Below are positions 17,766 to 26,868 of a DNA stretch of 64,000 nucleotides, one piece after another. Positions within the stretch are counted from its first letter, which is position 1. Every line of letters begins with the position of its first letter. The notes under the pieces are model-generated. The model was not told the origin of the DNA and made no database searches. It worked only from the letters and a program-made list of their open reading frames with translations. Source of the DNA: Vreelandella neptunia (GTDB taxonomy: Bacteria; Pseudomonadota; Gammaproteobacteria; Pseudomonadales; Halomonadaceae); the NCBI RefSeq assembly GCF_022489065.1, contig NZ_JAKVTW010000001.1, positions 744,001-808,000 on the forward strand. Reading direction: 5' to 3'. The position numbers and the translations under genes were made by a program.

Positions 17766-19547
17766 TTACTCTTGACGTGTACCCGCTTCCATCCAGGCTT
17801 CCATCATTTCCTCGTAAGGAACGGTGGTGCCTTGGGGCATTTCATCATCCAGCTTGGGTTTCGGCGCACCTTCGCGATCCAGCCAGACCTGCGGATCTTC
17901 CTCTTCATTCAGTAACGGTGCGTAGCTATCGAAAACATTGGCGCGGGCCAGACGATTCATGGTGCTGTCCAGATCCGCCGCCAGCTTGTCGAGGCCTTCC
18001 TGAGGTGTAACTTCACCGCTCATTACCGGTGCTAGGTTCTGCCACCACAGCGGCGCCATGCGTGGGTAGTCAGGTACGTTGGTACCGGTCGGTGTCCAGT
18101 TGGACTCGTTGGGGCTGCGGTAGAACTCCACCAGGCCACCCAACTTCGGCGCCATTTCGGTCATCTGCTCAGAGAAGATGTCAGATTCACGAATCGGCGT
18201 TAAACCGTGCATGAGTTTTTCCAGTGAGGTGGTTTTCGCCACGGTGAACTGGGCAAATAGCCATGCCGCGGTGCGGCGATCTTCCGGCGTTGAGTCGAAG
18301 AACGTCCATGCGCCCACGTCTTGGTAGCCGACCTTCATACCCTCTTCCCAATACGGGCCGGTGGGTGAAGGCGCCATACGCCACAGCGGATTGCCTTCAT
18401 CATCGGTGACGGCGACCGAGGGGTCGGTCATGTCGGCGGTGAACGCGGTGTACCAGAAGATTTGCTGGGCAATGTGTCCCTGTGCAGGCACTGGGCCCGC
18501 TTCACCAAAGGTCATGCCTTGTGCTTCAGGCGGAGCAAAGTCACGTAGCCAATCGACCGCTTTTTGCATCGCAAATACCGATGCAGGCGAGTTGGTGGCG
18601 CCGCCACGGCTGACGCTTGCGCCTACTGGCTGGCTCTCTTCATTGACACGGATACCCCAGTCATCCACCGGGTTACCAAACGGCACCCCCTGGCTACCCA
18701 TGCCCGCCATAGAGAGCCAGGAGTCATGGAAGCGCCAGCCAAGCGACGGGTCACGACGGCCGTAATCCATATGGCCATATACTTTCGTGCCATCAATCTC
18801 ACCCACGTCCTCGCTGAAGAACTTGGCGATATCTTCATAAGCGGTCCAGTTGGTCGGCACGCCTAGTTCGTAACCGTAAATCTCTTCGAACTGAGCCATG
18901 ATCTCAGGATCAGTGAACCAGTCATGGCGGAACCAATACAGGTTAGCGAACTGCTGGGTCGGTAGCTGGTAGATGCTGCCATCCGGCCCGGTGCCGTACT
19001 GCAAGCCAATGAAATCATCTAGATCCAGTGTGGGCAGGGTGTAGTCGGCCCACTCATTCTCCATGGCTTCAGAAAGATTGATGGTGGTGCCGTAACGAAT
19101 ATGCGTGCCGATGGAGTCGGTATCATTGACGAAACCGTCATAGATGCTGTTGCCCGACTGCATCTGATTCTGCATGGTATCCACCACATCGCCTTCACCA
19201 ATGATGTTGTGGGTCAGGTTGATGCCGGTCAGCTCGCTGAAGGCTTCCGCTAACACTTCACTTTCATAAACGTGAGTGGTGAGACCTTCGGCCACGGTTT
19301 GAATGTCCATGTCGCGGAAAGGCTCGGCTGCCTTGGCAAACCACATCAGCTCTTCGATCTGCTCTTCCCGGCTCAGGGTTGAGTTTTGGAAGTGCTCATC
19401 GACCAAGCGTTCAGCGATAGCGCGGGTATCCTCTTCCTGGGCTGACAGCGTGCTCGATGCCAGCAGCAAGCTGGCAGCGAGTGTGGTCAGTTTGAACTTA
19501 GTCAGTGTGGACTTAGTCATTCTGGAATTGTTGTAGTGCTTTTGCAT
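17766..19547 (-). CDS. glpV: glycerol ABC transporter, substrate-binding protein
   Basis: A 593-residue extracytoplasmic solute-binding protein with a GAGGTC ribosome site and a signal peptide (hydrophobic LTTLAASLLLASSTLSAQ, cleavage near SAQ). The body reads as a large sugar-type binding protein: SELTGINLTHNIIGEGDVVDTMQNQMQSGNSIYDGFVNDTD, then aromatic-rich YQLPTQQFANLYWFRHDWF and GWRFHDSWLSMAG. Length and gene order match GlpV of the glpSTPQV glycerol importer described in Rhizobium. It should capture glycerol in the periplasm. The adjacent permeases, ATPases and glpD support this. The symbol is by analogy with that system. Confidence 0.85.
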   Translation of the reverse strand: MQKHYNNSRMTKSTLTKFKLTTLAASLLLASSTLSAQEEDTRAIAERLVDEHFQNSTLSREEQIEELMWFAKAAEPFRDMDIQTVAEGLTTHVYESEVLAEAFSELTGINLTHNIIGEGDVVDTMQNQMQSGNSIYDGFVNDTDSIGTHIRYGTTINLSEAMENEWADYTLPTLDLDDFIGLQYGTGPDGSIYQLPTQQFANLYWFRHDWFTDPEIMAQFEEIYGYELGVPTNWTAYEDIAKFFSEDVGEIDGTKVYGHMDYGRRDPSLGWRFHDSWLSMAGMGSQGVPFGNPVDDWGIRVNEESQPVGASVSRGGATNSPASVFAMQKAVDWLRDFAPPEAQGMTFGEAGPVPAQGHIAQQIFWYTAFTADMTDPSVAVTDDEGNPLWRMAPSPTGPYWEEGMKVGYQDVGAWTFFDSTPEDRRTAAWLFAQFTVAKTTSLEKLMHGLTPIRESDIFSEQMTEMAPKLGGLVEFYRSPNESNWTPTGTNVPDYPRMAPLWWQNLAPVMSGEVTPQEGLDKLAADLDSTMNRLARANVFDSYAPLLNEEEDPQVWLDREGAPKPKLDDEMPQGTTVPYEEMMEAWMEAGTRQE

Positions 19548-19641
19548 GATGACCTCGTTTTGTTGTGTTCTTCCATGATGGCTTGGCCGTCCTTGATACC
19601 GATTAAACGCTGGTGTGCTTTTGGTTGAACTCCCTTAAAAG

Positions 19642-19914
19642 CTAGCCCCAGCGCATTAAAACCAACAGCCATACGGCTGATACTGCTAGTGCAATCCAAA
19701 TGGATAATGCGGTGAAACCGATCACTCCCAGGTGGATAAAGGCAGCAGAGAGCAGGCCAATAAACAGCCGGTCCCCACGAGTCGTGGCAATGGGTAAAAA
19801 CCCTTTGCGCTCAATGGTGGGCGATAAAATCTCCCAGATTGTCATTCCCGCCAGCATGGCAGCGATCGATGAAAAGAATATGGCGGTGGGCATGGTCCAT
19901 ACCATCCAAGACAT
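19642..19914 (-). CDS. DUF2160 small membrane protein of glycerol importer operon
   Basis: A 90-residue integral membrane protein with a GAGGAGA ribosome site. It has about three hydrophobic segments: SWMVWTMPTAIFFSSIAAMLAGM, RLFIGLLSAAFIHLGVIGFTALSI and WIALAVSAVWLLVLM. This corresponds to the DUF2160 family, found between the permease and binding-protein genes of glp importer operons. It starts 12 bp after the glpQ stop. It may be an accessory subunit of the importer; the role is unproven. Confidence 0.8.
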   Translation of the reverse strand: MSWMVWTMPTAIFFSSIAAMLAGMTIWEILSPTIERKGFLPIATTRGDRLFIGLLSAAFIHLGVIGFTALSIWIALAVSAVWLLVLMRWG

Positions 19915-19925
19915 GTGTGCTCTCC

Positions 19926-20822
19926 TCAGGTACGGCCCAGGGCAAAGCCCTTGGCGATATGGTTACGGACGAAATAGACCACCAGAATGCCGGGAATAAT
20001 AGTAAGTACACCCGCGGCGGCCAGGGTGCCCCAATCAATCCCCGATGCTGTCGACGTGCGCGTCATGATCATGCCGATCGGCTGGGCATCCGTGGCAGTC
20101 AACGTGCGCGCCAACAGCAGCTCCACCCAGGAGAACATAAACAGGAAGAACAGCGTGACGCCGATGCCCGAGCGGATCATGGGAATGAAAATCTTCACGA
20201 AGAAGCGCGGAAAGCTATAGCCATCGATATAGGCCGTTTCATCGATCTCCTTGGGCACGCTGCTCATAAAGCCTTCCAAAATCCAAATCGCCAGCGGGAT
20301 ATTAAACAGGCAATGCGCCAGCGCCACGGCAATGTGGGTATCGAACAAGCCTACCGAGTAGTAAAGCTGGAAGTAGGGCAGCAGGAATACCGCAGGCGGG
20401 GCCATAAGATTGGTTAGCAGCCAGAAGAACAGATGTTTATCGCCGATGAAGGTGTAGCGGCTAAAGGCGTACGCGGCCGGTAGCGCGACGCAAATGGTGA
20501 TCAGCATGTTCATCGCGACATAGAGCATCGAGTTAACGTAGCCCATGTACCAGCTTGAGTTAGTGAAAATGCCGATATAGTTATCAAAGGTAAGATTTTG
20601 CGGCCACAGCGTCATGGAACCGAGAATTTCGCTGTTGGTTTGTAGTGACATATTGAGTAGCCAATAAATAGGCAGAATCATCAATACCAGATACAGGCCA
20701 AGCAAAAGACGCGAGCGCCAGCGCGAACGGGCGTTGCGATTACGCCGCTGAGCGGGTGAGATTTTGCTGAAAATCGTGTTGTACTTTTCACCGCGCTGAG
20801 AGTTTTCGAGTTTATAGCTCAT
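19926..20822 (-). CDS. glpQ: glycerol ABC transporter permease (GlpQ type)
   Basis: A 298-residue inner-membrane permease of the MalG class. The start at 20822 has GGAGGTG seven bases upstream; a GTG three codons earlier is unsupported. About six membrane helices are visible (LLLGLYLVLMILPIYWLLN, MLYVAMNMLITICVALPAAYAFS, HLFFWLLTNLMAPPAVFLLPYF and others). The cytoplasmic EAA loop reads EIDETAYIDGYSFPRFFVKIFIPMIRSG, the coupling site for the ATPase. Its reading frame starts 2 bp before the glpP stop, so the genes are translationally coupled. Not the periplasmic phosphodiesterase also named GlpQ. Confidence 0.88.
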   Translation of the reverse strand: MSYKLENSQRGEKYNTIFSKISPAQRRNRNARSRWRSRLLLGLYLVLMILPIYWLLNMSLQTNSEILGSMTLWPQNLTFDNYIGIFTNSSWYMGYVNSMLYVAMNMLITICVALPAAYAFSRYTFIGDKHLFFWLLTNLMAPPAVFLLPYFQLYYSVGLFDTHIAVALAHCLFNIPLAIWILEGFMSSVPKEIDETAYIDGYSFPRFFVKIFIPMIRSGIGVTLFFLFMFSWVELLLARTLTATDAQPIGMIMTRTSTASGIDWGTLAAAGVLTIIPGILVVYFVRNHIAKGFALGRT

Positions 20823-20823
20823 G

Positions 20824-21711
20824 TTAAGCACCTCCGTGCGGCGGCTTGTCTTTCTGCATGTTCATAATGGTGGTGTAAAACACCCAGCTCACCAGCAGAA
20901 TGACCAGGAAATAGATAAGCGAGAATGCCGCCGAAGGGCCTAAATCTTGTTGGCCAACCGCCATCGTGGTGAGCGATTGGCTTAAGAAAGTGGTGGCACT
21001 GCCTGGCCCGCCGCCGGTGAGCACAAAGGGCTCGGCATAGATCATGAACGAGTGCATAAAGCGCAGCAGCACGGCGATAACGAGCACGTTGGTAAGCTTG
21101 GGCAGTTGAATATAGCGGAACACCGCCCATTTCGAGGCGCGGTCAATACGCGCGGCTTGGTAGTAGGCTTCAGGAATCGAGCGCAGGCCGCTGTAGCAGA
21201 GCATGGCCACCAGCGGTGTCCAGTGCCACACATCCATTAAAATGATCGTTGCCCAGGCATCGCCAGCGTTGCGGGTAATGTTGTATTCGATGCCCAACTC
21301 GCGCAGGCCCCAGCCCATCAAGCCGATATCGCCACGGGTAAAAATTTGCCAGATACTGCCGACCACGTTCCAGGGAATAAGCAGCGGCAGGGTAATTAAA
21401 ATCAGTACTGCCGAGGCTTGCCAGCCGCGTTTGGGCATAATCAGCGCAATACCAATCCCGAGCGGAATCTGAATTGCCAGAATAATTAGCGAGAAAGAAA
21501 TTTGGCGTAAAAAGGCTGCTTGTAAAGCATCGTCGTTAAGCATGCTTTGAAACCACTCGGTGCCAGTAAAAAAGCGCGCGTTCGGGCCGAGCACGTCTTG
21601 TACTGAGTAGTTGACCACCGTCATTAGCGGAATGATGGCGGAGAACGCCACCAATACCAGCATGGGTAGAACCAGGAGCCAGGCTCTGTTATTGGGCACT
21701 TTGTTATTCAT
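20824..21711 (-). CDS. glpP: glycerol ABC transporter permease (GlpP type)
   Basis: A permease of about 295 residues, MalF class, using the ATG at 21711 (GGAGG six bases upstream); a longer frame is open but overlaps glpT by more. Six helices are visible, beginning RAWLLVLPMLVLVAFSAIIPLMTVV. The EAA loop is SIPEAYYQAARIDRASKWAVFRYIQLPKL. It partners GlpQ to form the membrane channel. It overlaps the glpT stop by 8 bp, typical of a tightly coupled operon. Confidence 0.88.
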   Translation of the reverse strand: MNNKVPNNRAWLLVLPMLVLVAFSAIIPLMTVVNYSVQDVLGPNARFFTGTEWFQSMLNDDALQAAFLRQISFSLIILAIQIPLGIGIALIMPKRGWQASAVLILITLPLLIPWNVVGSIWQIFTRGDIGLMGWGLRELGIEYNITRNAGDAWATIILMDVWHWTPLVAMLCYSGLRSIPEAYYQAARIDRASKWAVFRYIQLPKLTNVLVIAVLLRFMHSFMIYAEPFVLTGGGPGSATTFLSQSLTTMAVGQQDLGPSAAFSLIYFLVILLVSWVFYTTIMNMQKDKPPHGGA

Positions 21712-22822
21712 GGCCAGCCTCCACCAGGTATTCATCGATATAGAGTGCAACGTGAGCGTCGTCAAAGCGCGCAAACGCCGTTTCACCCACTGGCGAATGG
21801 CCTTCAGGCAGGCGTGCTTTGAAGGTTTGCTCGTTGAGCTTGAAGGTCAGCAGCGAGTAAGTGCCCAGGTCTTGCACGCTGGTTACCTGAATGGGCACGC
21901 TATCGGCTGAGGGGCTTGAGGAGATGGCAATAAATTCGGGGCGGATACCCAGCTTGATGTTATTTGAGGTGATCTCCACGGAGTTGCTGGCATCAGCTAC
22001 CGCACGCTCCATGGCCTCGTTAACCGGTAGCGGCTGTGAACCGAACATGACCTGATTGTCGCGGAACTCCACGGCCATAAAATTCATGCCGGGGCTGCCA
22101 ATAAAGTAGCCCACGAACGTATGCGCAGGGCGCTCGAACAACTCTCGTGGCGTGCCGAACTGCACCACCTGACCTTCATACATCACGGCGATTTTATCTG
22201 CGAAAGTGGAGGCTTCTAGCTGATCGTGGGTCACGTAGATCATGGTGATATTGAAGCGCTCGTGAATCTCCTTTAGCTTGCGGCGCAGCTTCCACTTTAG
22301 CTGCGGGTCGATCACGGTAAGCGGTTCATCAAACAGAATCGCCGTGACGTCGTCTCGTACCAGCCCACGCCCCATGGAGACTTTCTGCTTTTCATCCGCG
22401 GTTAGGTTCTTCGCCTTGCGGTTCAACAGCGGCGTCAGTTCCAGAATGTCGGCGACTTCCAGTACCTTGGGTTTTACCCGGTACTCAGGGGTACTCATAT
22501 TGCGCAGGGGAAAGGCGAGGTTGTCGAACACCGTCATGGTGTCGTAGATCACCGGAAACTGAAAAACCTGGGCAATATTGCGCTCTTCAGGGGGCAGCTC
22601 ATTGACCCGCTGTCCATCAAAAAGTACGTCACCCTCTGAGGGTTCAAGCAGGCCGGAAATGATATTGAGCAGCGTCGATTTACCACAACCCGATGGTCCC
22701 AATAGCGCATAGGCGCCGCCTTGGTGCCACACGTGATCCATCTGCCTTATGGCGTAATCTGAAGCACCCTTGGGCGTTTTTTCGTAGGAGTGCGCCAGAC
22801 CCTTTAACGTGATCTCAGCCAT
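21704..22822 (-). CDS. glpT: glycerol ABC transporter ATPase (GlpT type)
   Basis: A 372-residue ATPase of the MalK/CUT1 class. Walker A is GPSGCGKST (42-50), Walker B is AILFDEP (161-167) and the switch His is present (VTHD, His199). The ABC signature is degenerate: LTADEKQKVSMGRG at about 140 instead of LSGGQ. The C-terminal 130 residues are an OB-fold regulatory domain of the MalK type (IKLGIRPEF). It overlaps glpS by 8 bp. Together with GlpS it should form a heterodimer with one regular and one degenerate ATP site. It is not the glycerol-3-phosphate antiporter of the same name. Confidence 0.88.
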   Translation of the reverse strand: MAEITLKGLAHSYEKTPKGASDYAIRQMDHVWHQGGAYALLGPSGCGKSTLLNIISGLLEPSEGDVLFDGQRVNELPPEERNIAQVFQFPVIYDTMTVFDNLAFPLRNMSTPEYRVKPKVLEVADILELTPLLNRKAKNLTADEKQKVSMGRGLVRDDVTAILFDEPLTVIDPQLKWKLRRKLKEIHERFNITMIYVTHDQLEASTFADKIAVMYEGQVVQFGTPRELFERPAHTFVGYFIGSPGMNFMAVEFRDNQVMFGSQPLPVNEAMERAVADASNSVEITSNNIKLGIRPEFIAISSSPSADSVPIQVTSVQDLGTYSLLTFKLNEQTFKARLPEGHSPVGETAFARFDDAHVALYIDEYLVEAGHE

Positions 22823-23912
22823 GGGCCGCTCCTCCCTGACGCACAGGAATATGGACCGTATGACCCTGTTTGTCGAAGGCGTAAAGTTGATGAGTTGGGA
22901 AGTAAACCTTCAATGGCTCATTCACACTGAACTGGTGAATGCCCGCTAAGTGCAGCACTAGGGGGAAGCGCTCATGGTGTACATGCAGAAAGGTTTCAGA
23001 ACCGCTGATTTCGGCCACATCCACATGGACATCCAGCGCGAGGTCATCGGCTCGCTGGGGTTGCAGAGTAAGGTGCGAGGCTCGTACGCCAAAGTCGTAA
23101 TCTCCCGGCTCAAGGCGTTTCAGCTTGTCGTCGCAGGGGAAGTGTAGCGTTTGGTCAAACGTGATTTCGTTATCGGTGAGTCGTCCAGGAACAATATTGA
23201 TCGGCGGTTCTGAGAACATTTCGGCACTGAAACGGCCATTGGGCTCGCGATAGACCTGCTCAGTGGGGCCGTATTGAAGTAGTTTGCCTTCATGGAGCAC
23301 CGCCGTATTACCGCCAAGCGCTAGCGCTTCATTGGGTTCAGTGGTGGCATACACCGCAATGCAATTACGCGCTTTAAATAAGTCACGTAACTCATCGCGT
23401 AGCTCTTCGCGGAGTTTGTAGTCCAGGTTAACCAGTGGCTCGTCAAAGAGGATGAGATCGGCGTCTTTGATCAAAGCCCTGCCCATGGCAGTACGCTGCT
23501 GCTGGCCGCCGGAAAGCTCTTGGGGGTAACGATTGAGTAGCTGTTCAATATGCAGCATTTCAGCGACTTCTCTAACGCGCTTATCAATGTCACTTTTAGG
23601 CTGCTTGGCAAGCTTCAGCGGCGAGGCAATGTTGTCGTAAACGGTGAGGCTGGGGTAATTAATAAACTGTTGGTACACCATGGAAACGTTGCGTTTGCGC
23701 ACGGATACGTTGGTGACGTCTTTGCCGTCCATGATGATTTTGCCACGGGTAGGTGGTTCAAGCCCCGCCATCAGGCGCATTAGGGTAGTTTTGCCGGCCA
23801 GCGTTCGCCCAAGCAGCACATTAAAAGAGCCAGGCTCAAGGGCTAGGTCAATCCCACTGATATGTGGCACACCGTTAACGATGTGATCGATATTTTGCAA
23901 ATGTAAGGACAT
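22815..23912 (-). CDS. glpS: glycerol ABC transporter ATPase (GlpS type)
   Basis: A 365-residue CUT1-type ATPase and first gene of the importer operon. Walker A reads GRTLAGKTT (35-43), a variant still fitting GxxxxGKT. The signature is canonical, LSGGQQQR (133-140), and Walker B is LILFDEP (153-159). At the switch position the usual His is Thr (YATTEPNEA, about 191). A C-terminal OB-like domain follows. Paired with GlpT, whose signature is degenerate, this suggests asymmetric ATP hydrolysis. The upstream region holds a GlpR-type palindrome and several half-sites, so induction by glycerol through GlpR is likely. Confidence 0.88.
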   Translation of the reverse strand: MSLHLQNIDHIVNGVPHISGIDLALEPGSFNVLLGRTLAGKTTLMRLMAGLEPPTRGKIIMDGKDVTNVSVRKRNVSMVYQQFINYPSLTVYDNIASPLKLAKQPKSDIDKRVREVAEMLHIEQLLNRYPQELSGGQQQRTAMGRALIKDADLILFDEPLVNLDYKLREELRDELRDLFKARNCIAVYATTEPNEALALGGNTAVLHEGKLLQYGPTEQVYREPNGRFSAEMFSEPPINIVPGRLTDNEITFDQTLHFPCDDKLKRLEPGDYDFGVRASHLTLQPQRADDLALDVHVDVAEISGSETFLHVHHERFPLVLHLAGIHQFSVNEPLKVYFPTHQLYAFDKQGHTVHIPVRQGGAAHG

Positions 23913-23992
23913 GCCGATCTCGCTAGCGTCATTGTTGTTGGAAATGCTGTTGGAAGCGTCGTTGGAAATTTTTGTTGTACAGTGCAGATCGT

Positions 23993-24006
23993 TTTCGTTT
24001 ACGAAA
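23993..24006. promoter_or_regulatory. candidate GlpR operator upstream of glpS
   Basis: TTTCGTTTACGAAA is a near-perfect palindrome 81 bp upstream of the glpS ATG. Further CGAA half-sites lie at 24020-24027, 24047-24054 and 24073-24080; the last (AAAGCGAA) is identical to two of the units before glpK. The shared motif in front of two glycerol genes is the basis for assigning it to GlpR. Confidence 0.5.
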
Positions 24007-24083
24007 GACTAGTTGATCACTTGCGAACTTGCAACGCGTTTTTGGCTGATCGAACTACGCTTTTAGGCGTATAAAGCGAACAC

Positions 24084-24115
24084 AAAAAAACCGACTCCTG
24101 ACGTTCAGGAGTCGG
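24084..24115 (-). terminator. rho-independent terminator after fadE
   Basis: An 11-bp stem (CCGACTCCTGA with TCAGGAGTCGG) with a 3-nt loop is followed, on the minus strand, by seven T residues. It lies 35 bp downstream of the fadE stop. Confidence 0.9.
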
Positions 24116-24149
24116 TTGCTTTTAAAGGTAATGCTTTGAAAATTAAGGT

Positions 24150-26636
24150 TTACTTAACGTTTTCCTGTTCCCGTGCTGGTGCTGGCGCGGGTTTGGCATT
24201 GTGATCGATGAGCGTGGATTTGTTCTTTGCGAACGCATCATAAGCGAAGTCATCCACCGTGAGCATTTCCAGAACTTCAGCCTCGAAGGTGCGCATGAAG
24301 ATGGCATCTTGTTCATTGATCAGGCCTTTTTCCAAACCGGCCTCAACACGTGCTTCAGGGTGCAGCGCCGTTTGTGGCAGCTCGCCTTTAGCATAAGCCT
24401 TGTTCACCGTGCGGTAGATCGCTTCAGCACGGTCATAATCGACCAGCAGGGCGTTATAGCGTGCCAGCGGGTTACTCTGTTCACCGTCGTCCACGTCCCA
24501 GGTGTTCTCAAGCAGTTTCGTACGCAGGGCGCTGTGCGTAGAGACACGGTGAGCGATATCACGGGCCAGATCGTCGTGGGGCTTGTTCCAGCGGCGGCCA
24601 GTGGGCATCACGACGGCGTTGAGCGTTTTGCCCAGGGCACGGTTGGGTAGATTATCGAAAATCTCCACAAAGGCCTGCTCGGCACGCTGGAGCAGGAAGC
24701 GACAGCTGTAATGCAGCAGGGCCTCTTCGCCTTCAACTTTGCTACCCGCTTCCCACTGCTTGAGCACCATGGAAGTGAGGTAGAGGTTAGAAAGCACATC
24801 CCCCAACCGCGCCGAGATCATTTCGCGTTTTTTCAGCGCTGAGCCCAGGCTGGCCATCGCAGCATCGGCGCACAGGCCAAAGCCAGCGGAGAGGCGGGCA
24901 ATATCCTGGGCGTAAGCGGCGGCAGGGCCGTCGAAAGGTACGCTGGCTTTACCGATACCAAAGCCGAGGGTAAAGGCGCGCGCTGCGTTACCGAAGATCA
25001 AGCCCGCGTGGCCGAAGAAGGCTTTATCGAATGCCTTCATATCGTTGGCGTCTTTTGCCGCCAGCTCGTCGAGTACGTAAGGGTGGCAGCGGATCGCGCC
25101 CTGGCCAAAGATCATCAGGTTGCGGGTCATGATGTTGGCGCCTTCCACGGTAATTGCCACCGGGTTGGCGCTGTAGCCGATACCCAGGTAGTTACGTGGG
25201 CCAAGGGTGACCGCCTTACCGCCATGAACGTCCATCGCATCGCTAAGCAGCACGCGCTGGAACTCGGTGAGCTGGCTTTTCAGGATCGCCGAGGGCACCG
25301 CGGGTTTTTCGCCGTGGTCGATCATGTTGGCCGTTTGGTACACGGTGGCTTGGGAGATATAGGCCAGCGCCGTCATGCGAGCGAGGGGTTCTTGCACACC
25401 TTCCATCTCGGCCACCGGTACGTTGAACTGGCGGCGAACGCGGGTGAAACCGCCGCTCCAACCCAGGGCGTAGCGCGCAGTACCGGTAGCGCCGGATGGC
25501 AGCGTGATACAGCGGCCGATGGATAGGCACTCAACCAGCATCCGCCAGCCCTGGCCGATCATGTCCGGGCCACCAATAATGGTATCTAGCGGTACGAAGA
25601 CATCTTTACCGATAATCGGGCCGTTCATAAACGGGCTGCCGATGGGGTGGTGACGGCGGCCAATTTCCATACCGGCGGTATCGCGGGGAATTAGCGCTAA
25701 GGTAATGCCACGATCCGCTTCGTCACCCAGTAATTTTTCCGGGTCAAATAGGCGGAAGGCGAGGCCTACTACAGTGGCGATGGGCGCCAGTGTGATCCAG
25801 CGTTTTTCGAAGTTAAGACGCAGGCCCAGCACTTCTTCGCCGTTAATGGTCTGTTTGCACACAACGCCGGTATCAGGCAGCGAAGTAGCATCAGAACCCG
25901 CGCGGGGGCCGGTAAGGCCAAAGCAGGGGATCTCGCGACCATCAGACAGGCGCGGTAGGTAGTGATCTTTCTGCTCTTGGGTGCCGTATTTCAGCAGCAG
26001 TTCGCCAGGGCCTAAGGAGTTAGGTACACCCACGGTCACCATTAGGGTTTCATTGACGGAGAGCTTTTGCAGCACCATGGACTGCGCTTTGGCTGAGAAG
26101 CCCAGGCCGCCGTACTCCTTCGGAATGATCATGCCGAAGAAGCCCTCTTTTTTCAGGAAGTCCCACAGTTGTTGGGGCAGGTCGGCGCGCTCGTGGGTGA
26201 TATCCCAGGCGTTGCACATGCCAGCGGCTTTGGCACACTGATTGGCCAAAAAGGCTTTCTCATCGTCGCGCAGGCCATCGTCTTTAAAGGCGAGCAGCTT
26301 TTCCCACTGGGGTTTGCCGGAGAATAGCTCGCCATCCCAGGAAACGCTGCCCGCTTCCAGTGCGGTGCGTTCAGTGGCGGAAACTTTGGGCGCTACTTTT
26401 TTAAAGGTGGCGAATAGGCGCGGCGTTAGCCACTTGCGACGCAGCGCGGGCAGGCCCGCTGCGGCTACGGCGGCTGCGCCGAGTAGTAGCAGCACGCCAA
26501 TGACTTCTGCGTCAAACAGCAGGCCAACAAGGCCCAATACGCCAAGCACCGCTAGCGCGGCAGGAGCGCCTGCCTCGCGACGCATAACCACGAGCAGGCC
26601 AACAATGGCGAGCACGATAAGGAGTAGGGTGAGCAT
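24150..26636 (-). CDS. fadE: acyl-CoA dehydrogenase, FadE family
   Basis: An 828-residue FadE-type enzyme, matching the long E. coli form, that catalyses the first step of fatty acid beta-oxidation. The N-terminus has two hydrophobic segments (LTLLLIVLAIVGLLVVM and AALAVLGVLGLVGLLF/VIGVLLLLGAAAVAAA) that anchor it to the membrane. The acyl-CoA dehydrogenase core shows GFFGMIIPKEYGGLGFSAKAQS, GPGELLLKYGTQEQKDHYLPRL, CFGLTGPRAGSD, and FQRVLLSDAMDVHGGKAV followed by VEGANIMTRNLMIFGQG. The C-terminal 280 residues are the DUF1974-type extension of this subfamily. It has its own terminator and is probably a single-gene unit. Confidence 0.95.
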   Translation of the reverse strand: MLTLLLIVLAIVGLLVVMRREAGAPAALAVLGVLGLVGLLFDAEVIGVLLLLGAAAVAAAGLPALRRKWLTPRLFATFKKVAPKVSATERTALEAGSVSWDGELFSGKPQWEKLLAFKDDGLRDDEKAFLANQCAKAAGMCNAWDITHERADLPQQLWDFLKKEGFFGMIIPKEYGGLGFSAKAQSMVLQKLSVNETLMVTVGVPNSLGPGELLLKYGTQEQKDHYLPRLSDGREIPCFGLTGPRAGSDATSLPDTGVVCKQTINGEEVLGLRLNFEKRWITLAPIATVVGLAFRLFDPEKLLGDEADRGITLALIPRDTAGMEIGRRHHPIGSPFMNGPIIGKDVFVPLDTIIGGPDMIGQGWRMLVECLSIGRCITLPSGATGTARYALGWSGGFTRVRRQFNVPVAEMEGVQEPLARMTALAYISQATVYQTANMIDHGEKPAVPSAILKSQLTEFQRVLLSDAMDVHGGKAVTLGPRNYLGIGYSANPVAITVEGANIMTRNLMIFGQGAIRCHPYVLDELAAKDANDMKAFDKAFFGHAGLIFGNAARAFTLGFGIGKASVPFDGPAAAYAQDIARLSAGFGLCADAAMASLGSALKKREMISARLGDVLSNLYLTSMVLKQWEAGSKVEGEEALLHYSCRFLLQRAEQAFVEIFDNLPNRALGKTLNAVVMPTGRRWNKPHDDLARDIAHRVSTHSALRTKLLENTWDVDDGEQSNPLARYNALLVDYDRAEAIYRTVNKAYAKGELPQTALHPEARVEAGLEKGLINEQDAIFMRTFEAEVLEMLTVDDFAYDAFAKNKSTLIDHNAKPAPAPAREQENVK

Positions 26637-26810
26637 AGACTCTCTCTCTTTGTTTCAGGCGTTGTCTTTCAGCCTGCTGTTGTTAGTAAAAAAGGGTAGT
26701 GAAAAACGGCCATCAACCGTTAATCGAACACTTGTTTGAATATTGGCAGATGGCAGCCGCCTCGTGCAAGTATTTAGGCATGTTTAGCACTGTTAATGCG
26801 ATGCGGTTAG

Positions 26811-26846
26811 CAAAAAAAACGCCATGGCTGTAGGCCATAGCGTTTG
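26811..26846 (-). terminator. rho-independent terminator after betA
   Basis: On the minus strand, AACGCTATGGC pairs with GCCATGGCGTT (one mismatch) around a short loop, followed by eight T residues. It lies 23 bp after the betA stop. Confidence 0.88.
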
Positions 26847-26868
26847 GAGTGATAGTTAGGCTAAATGT

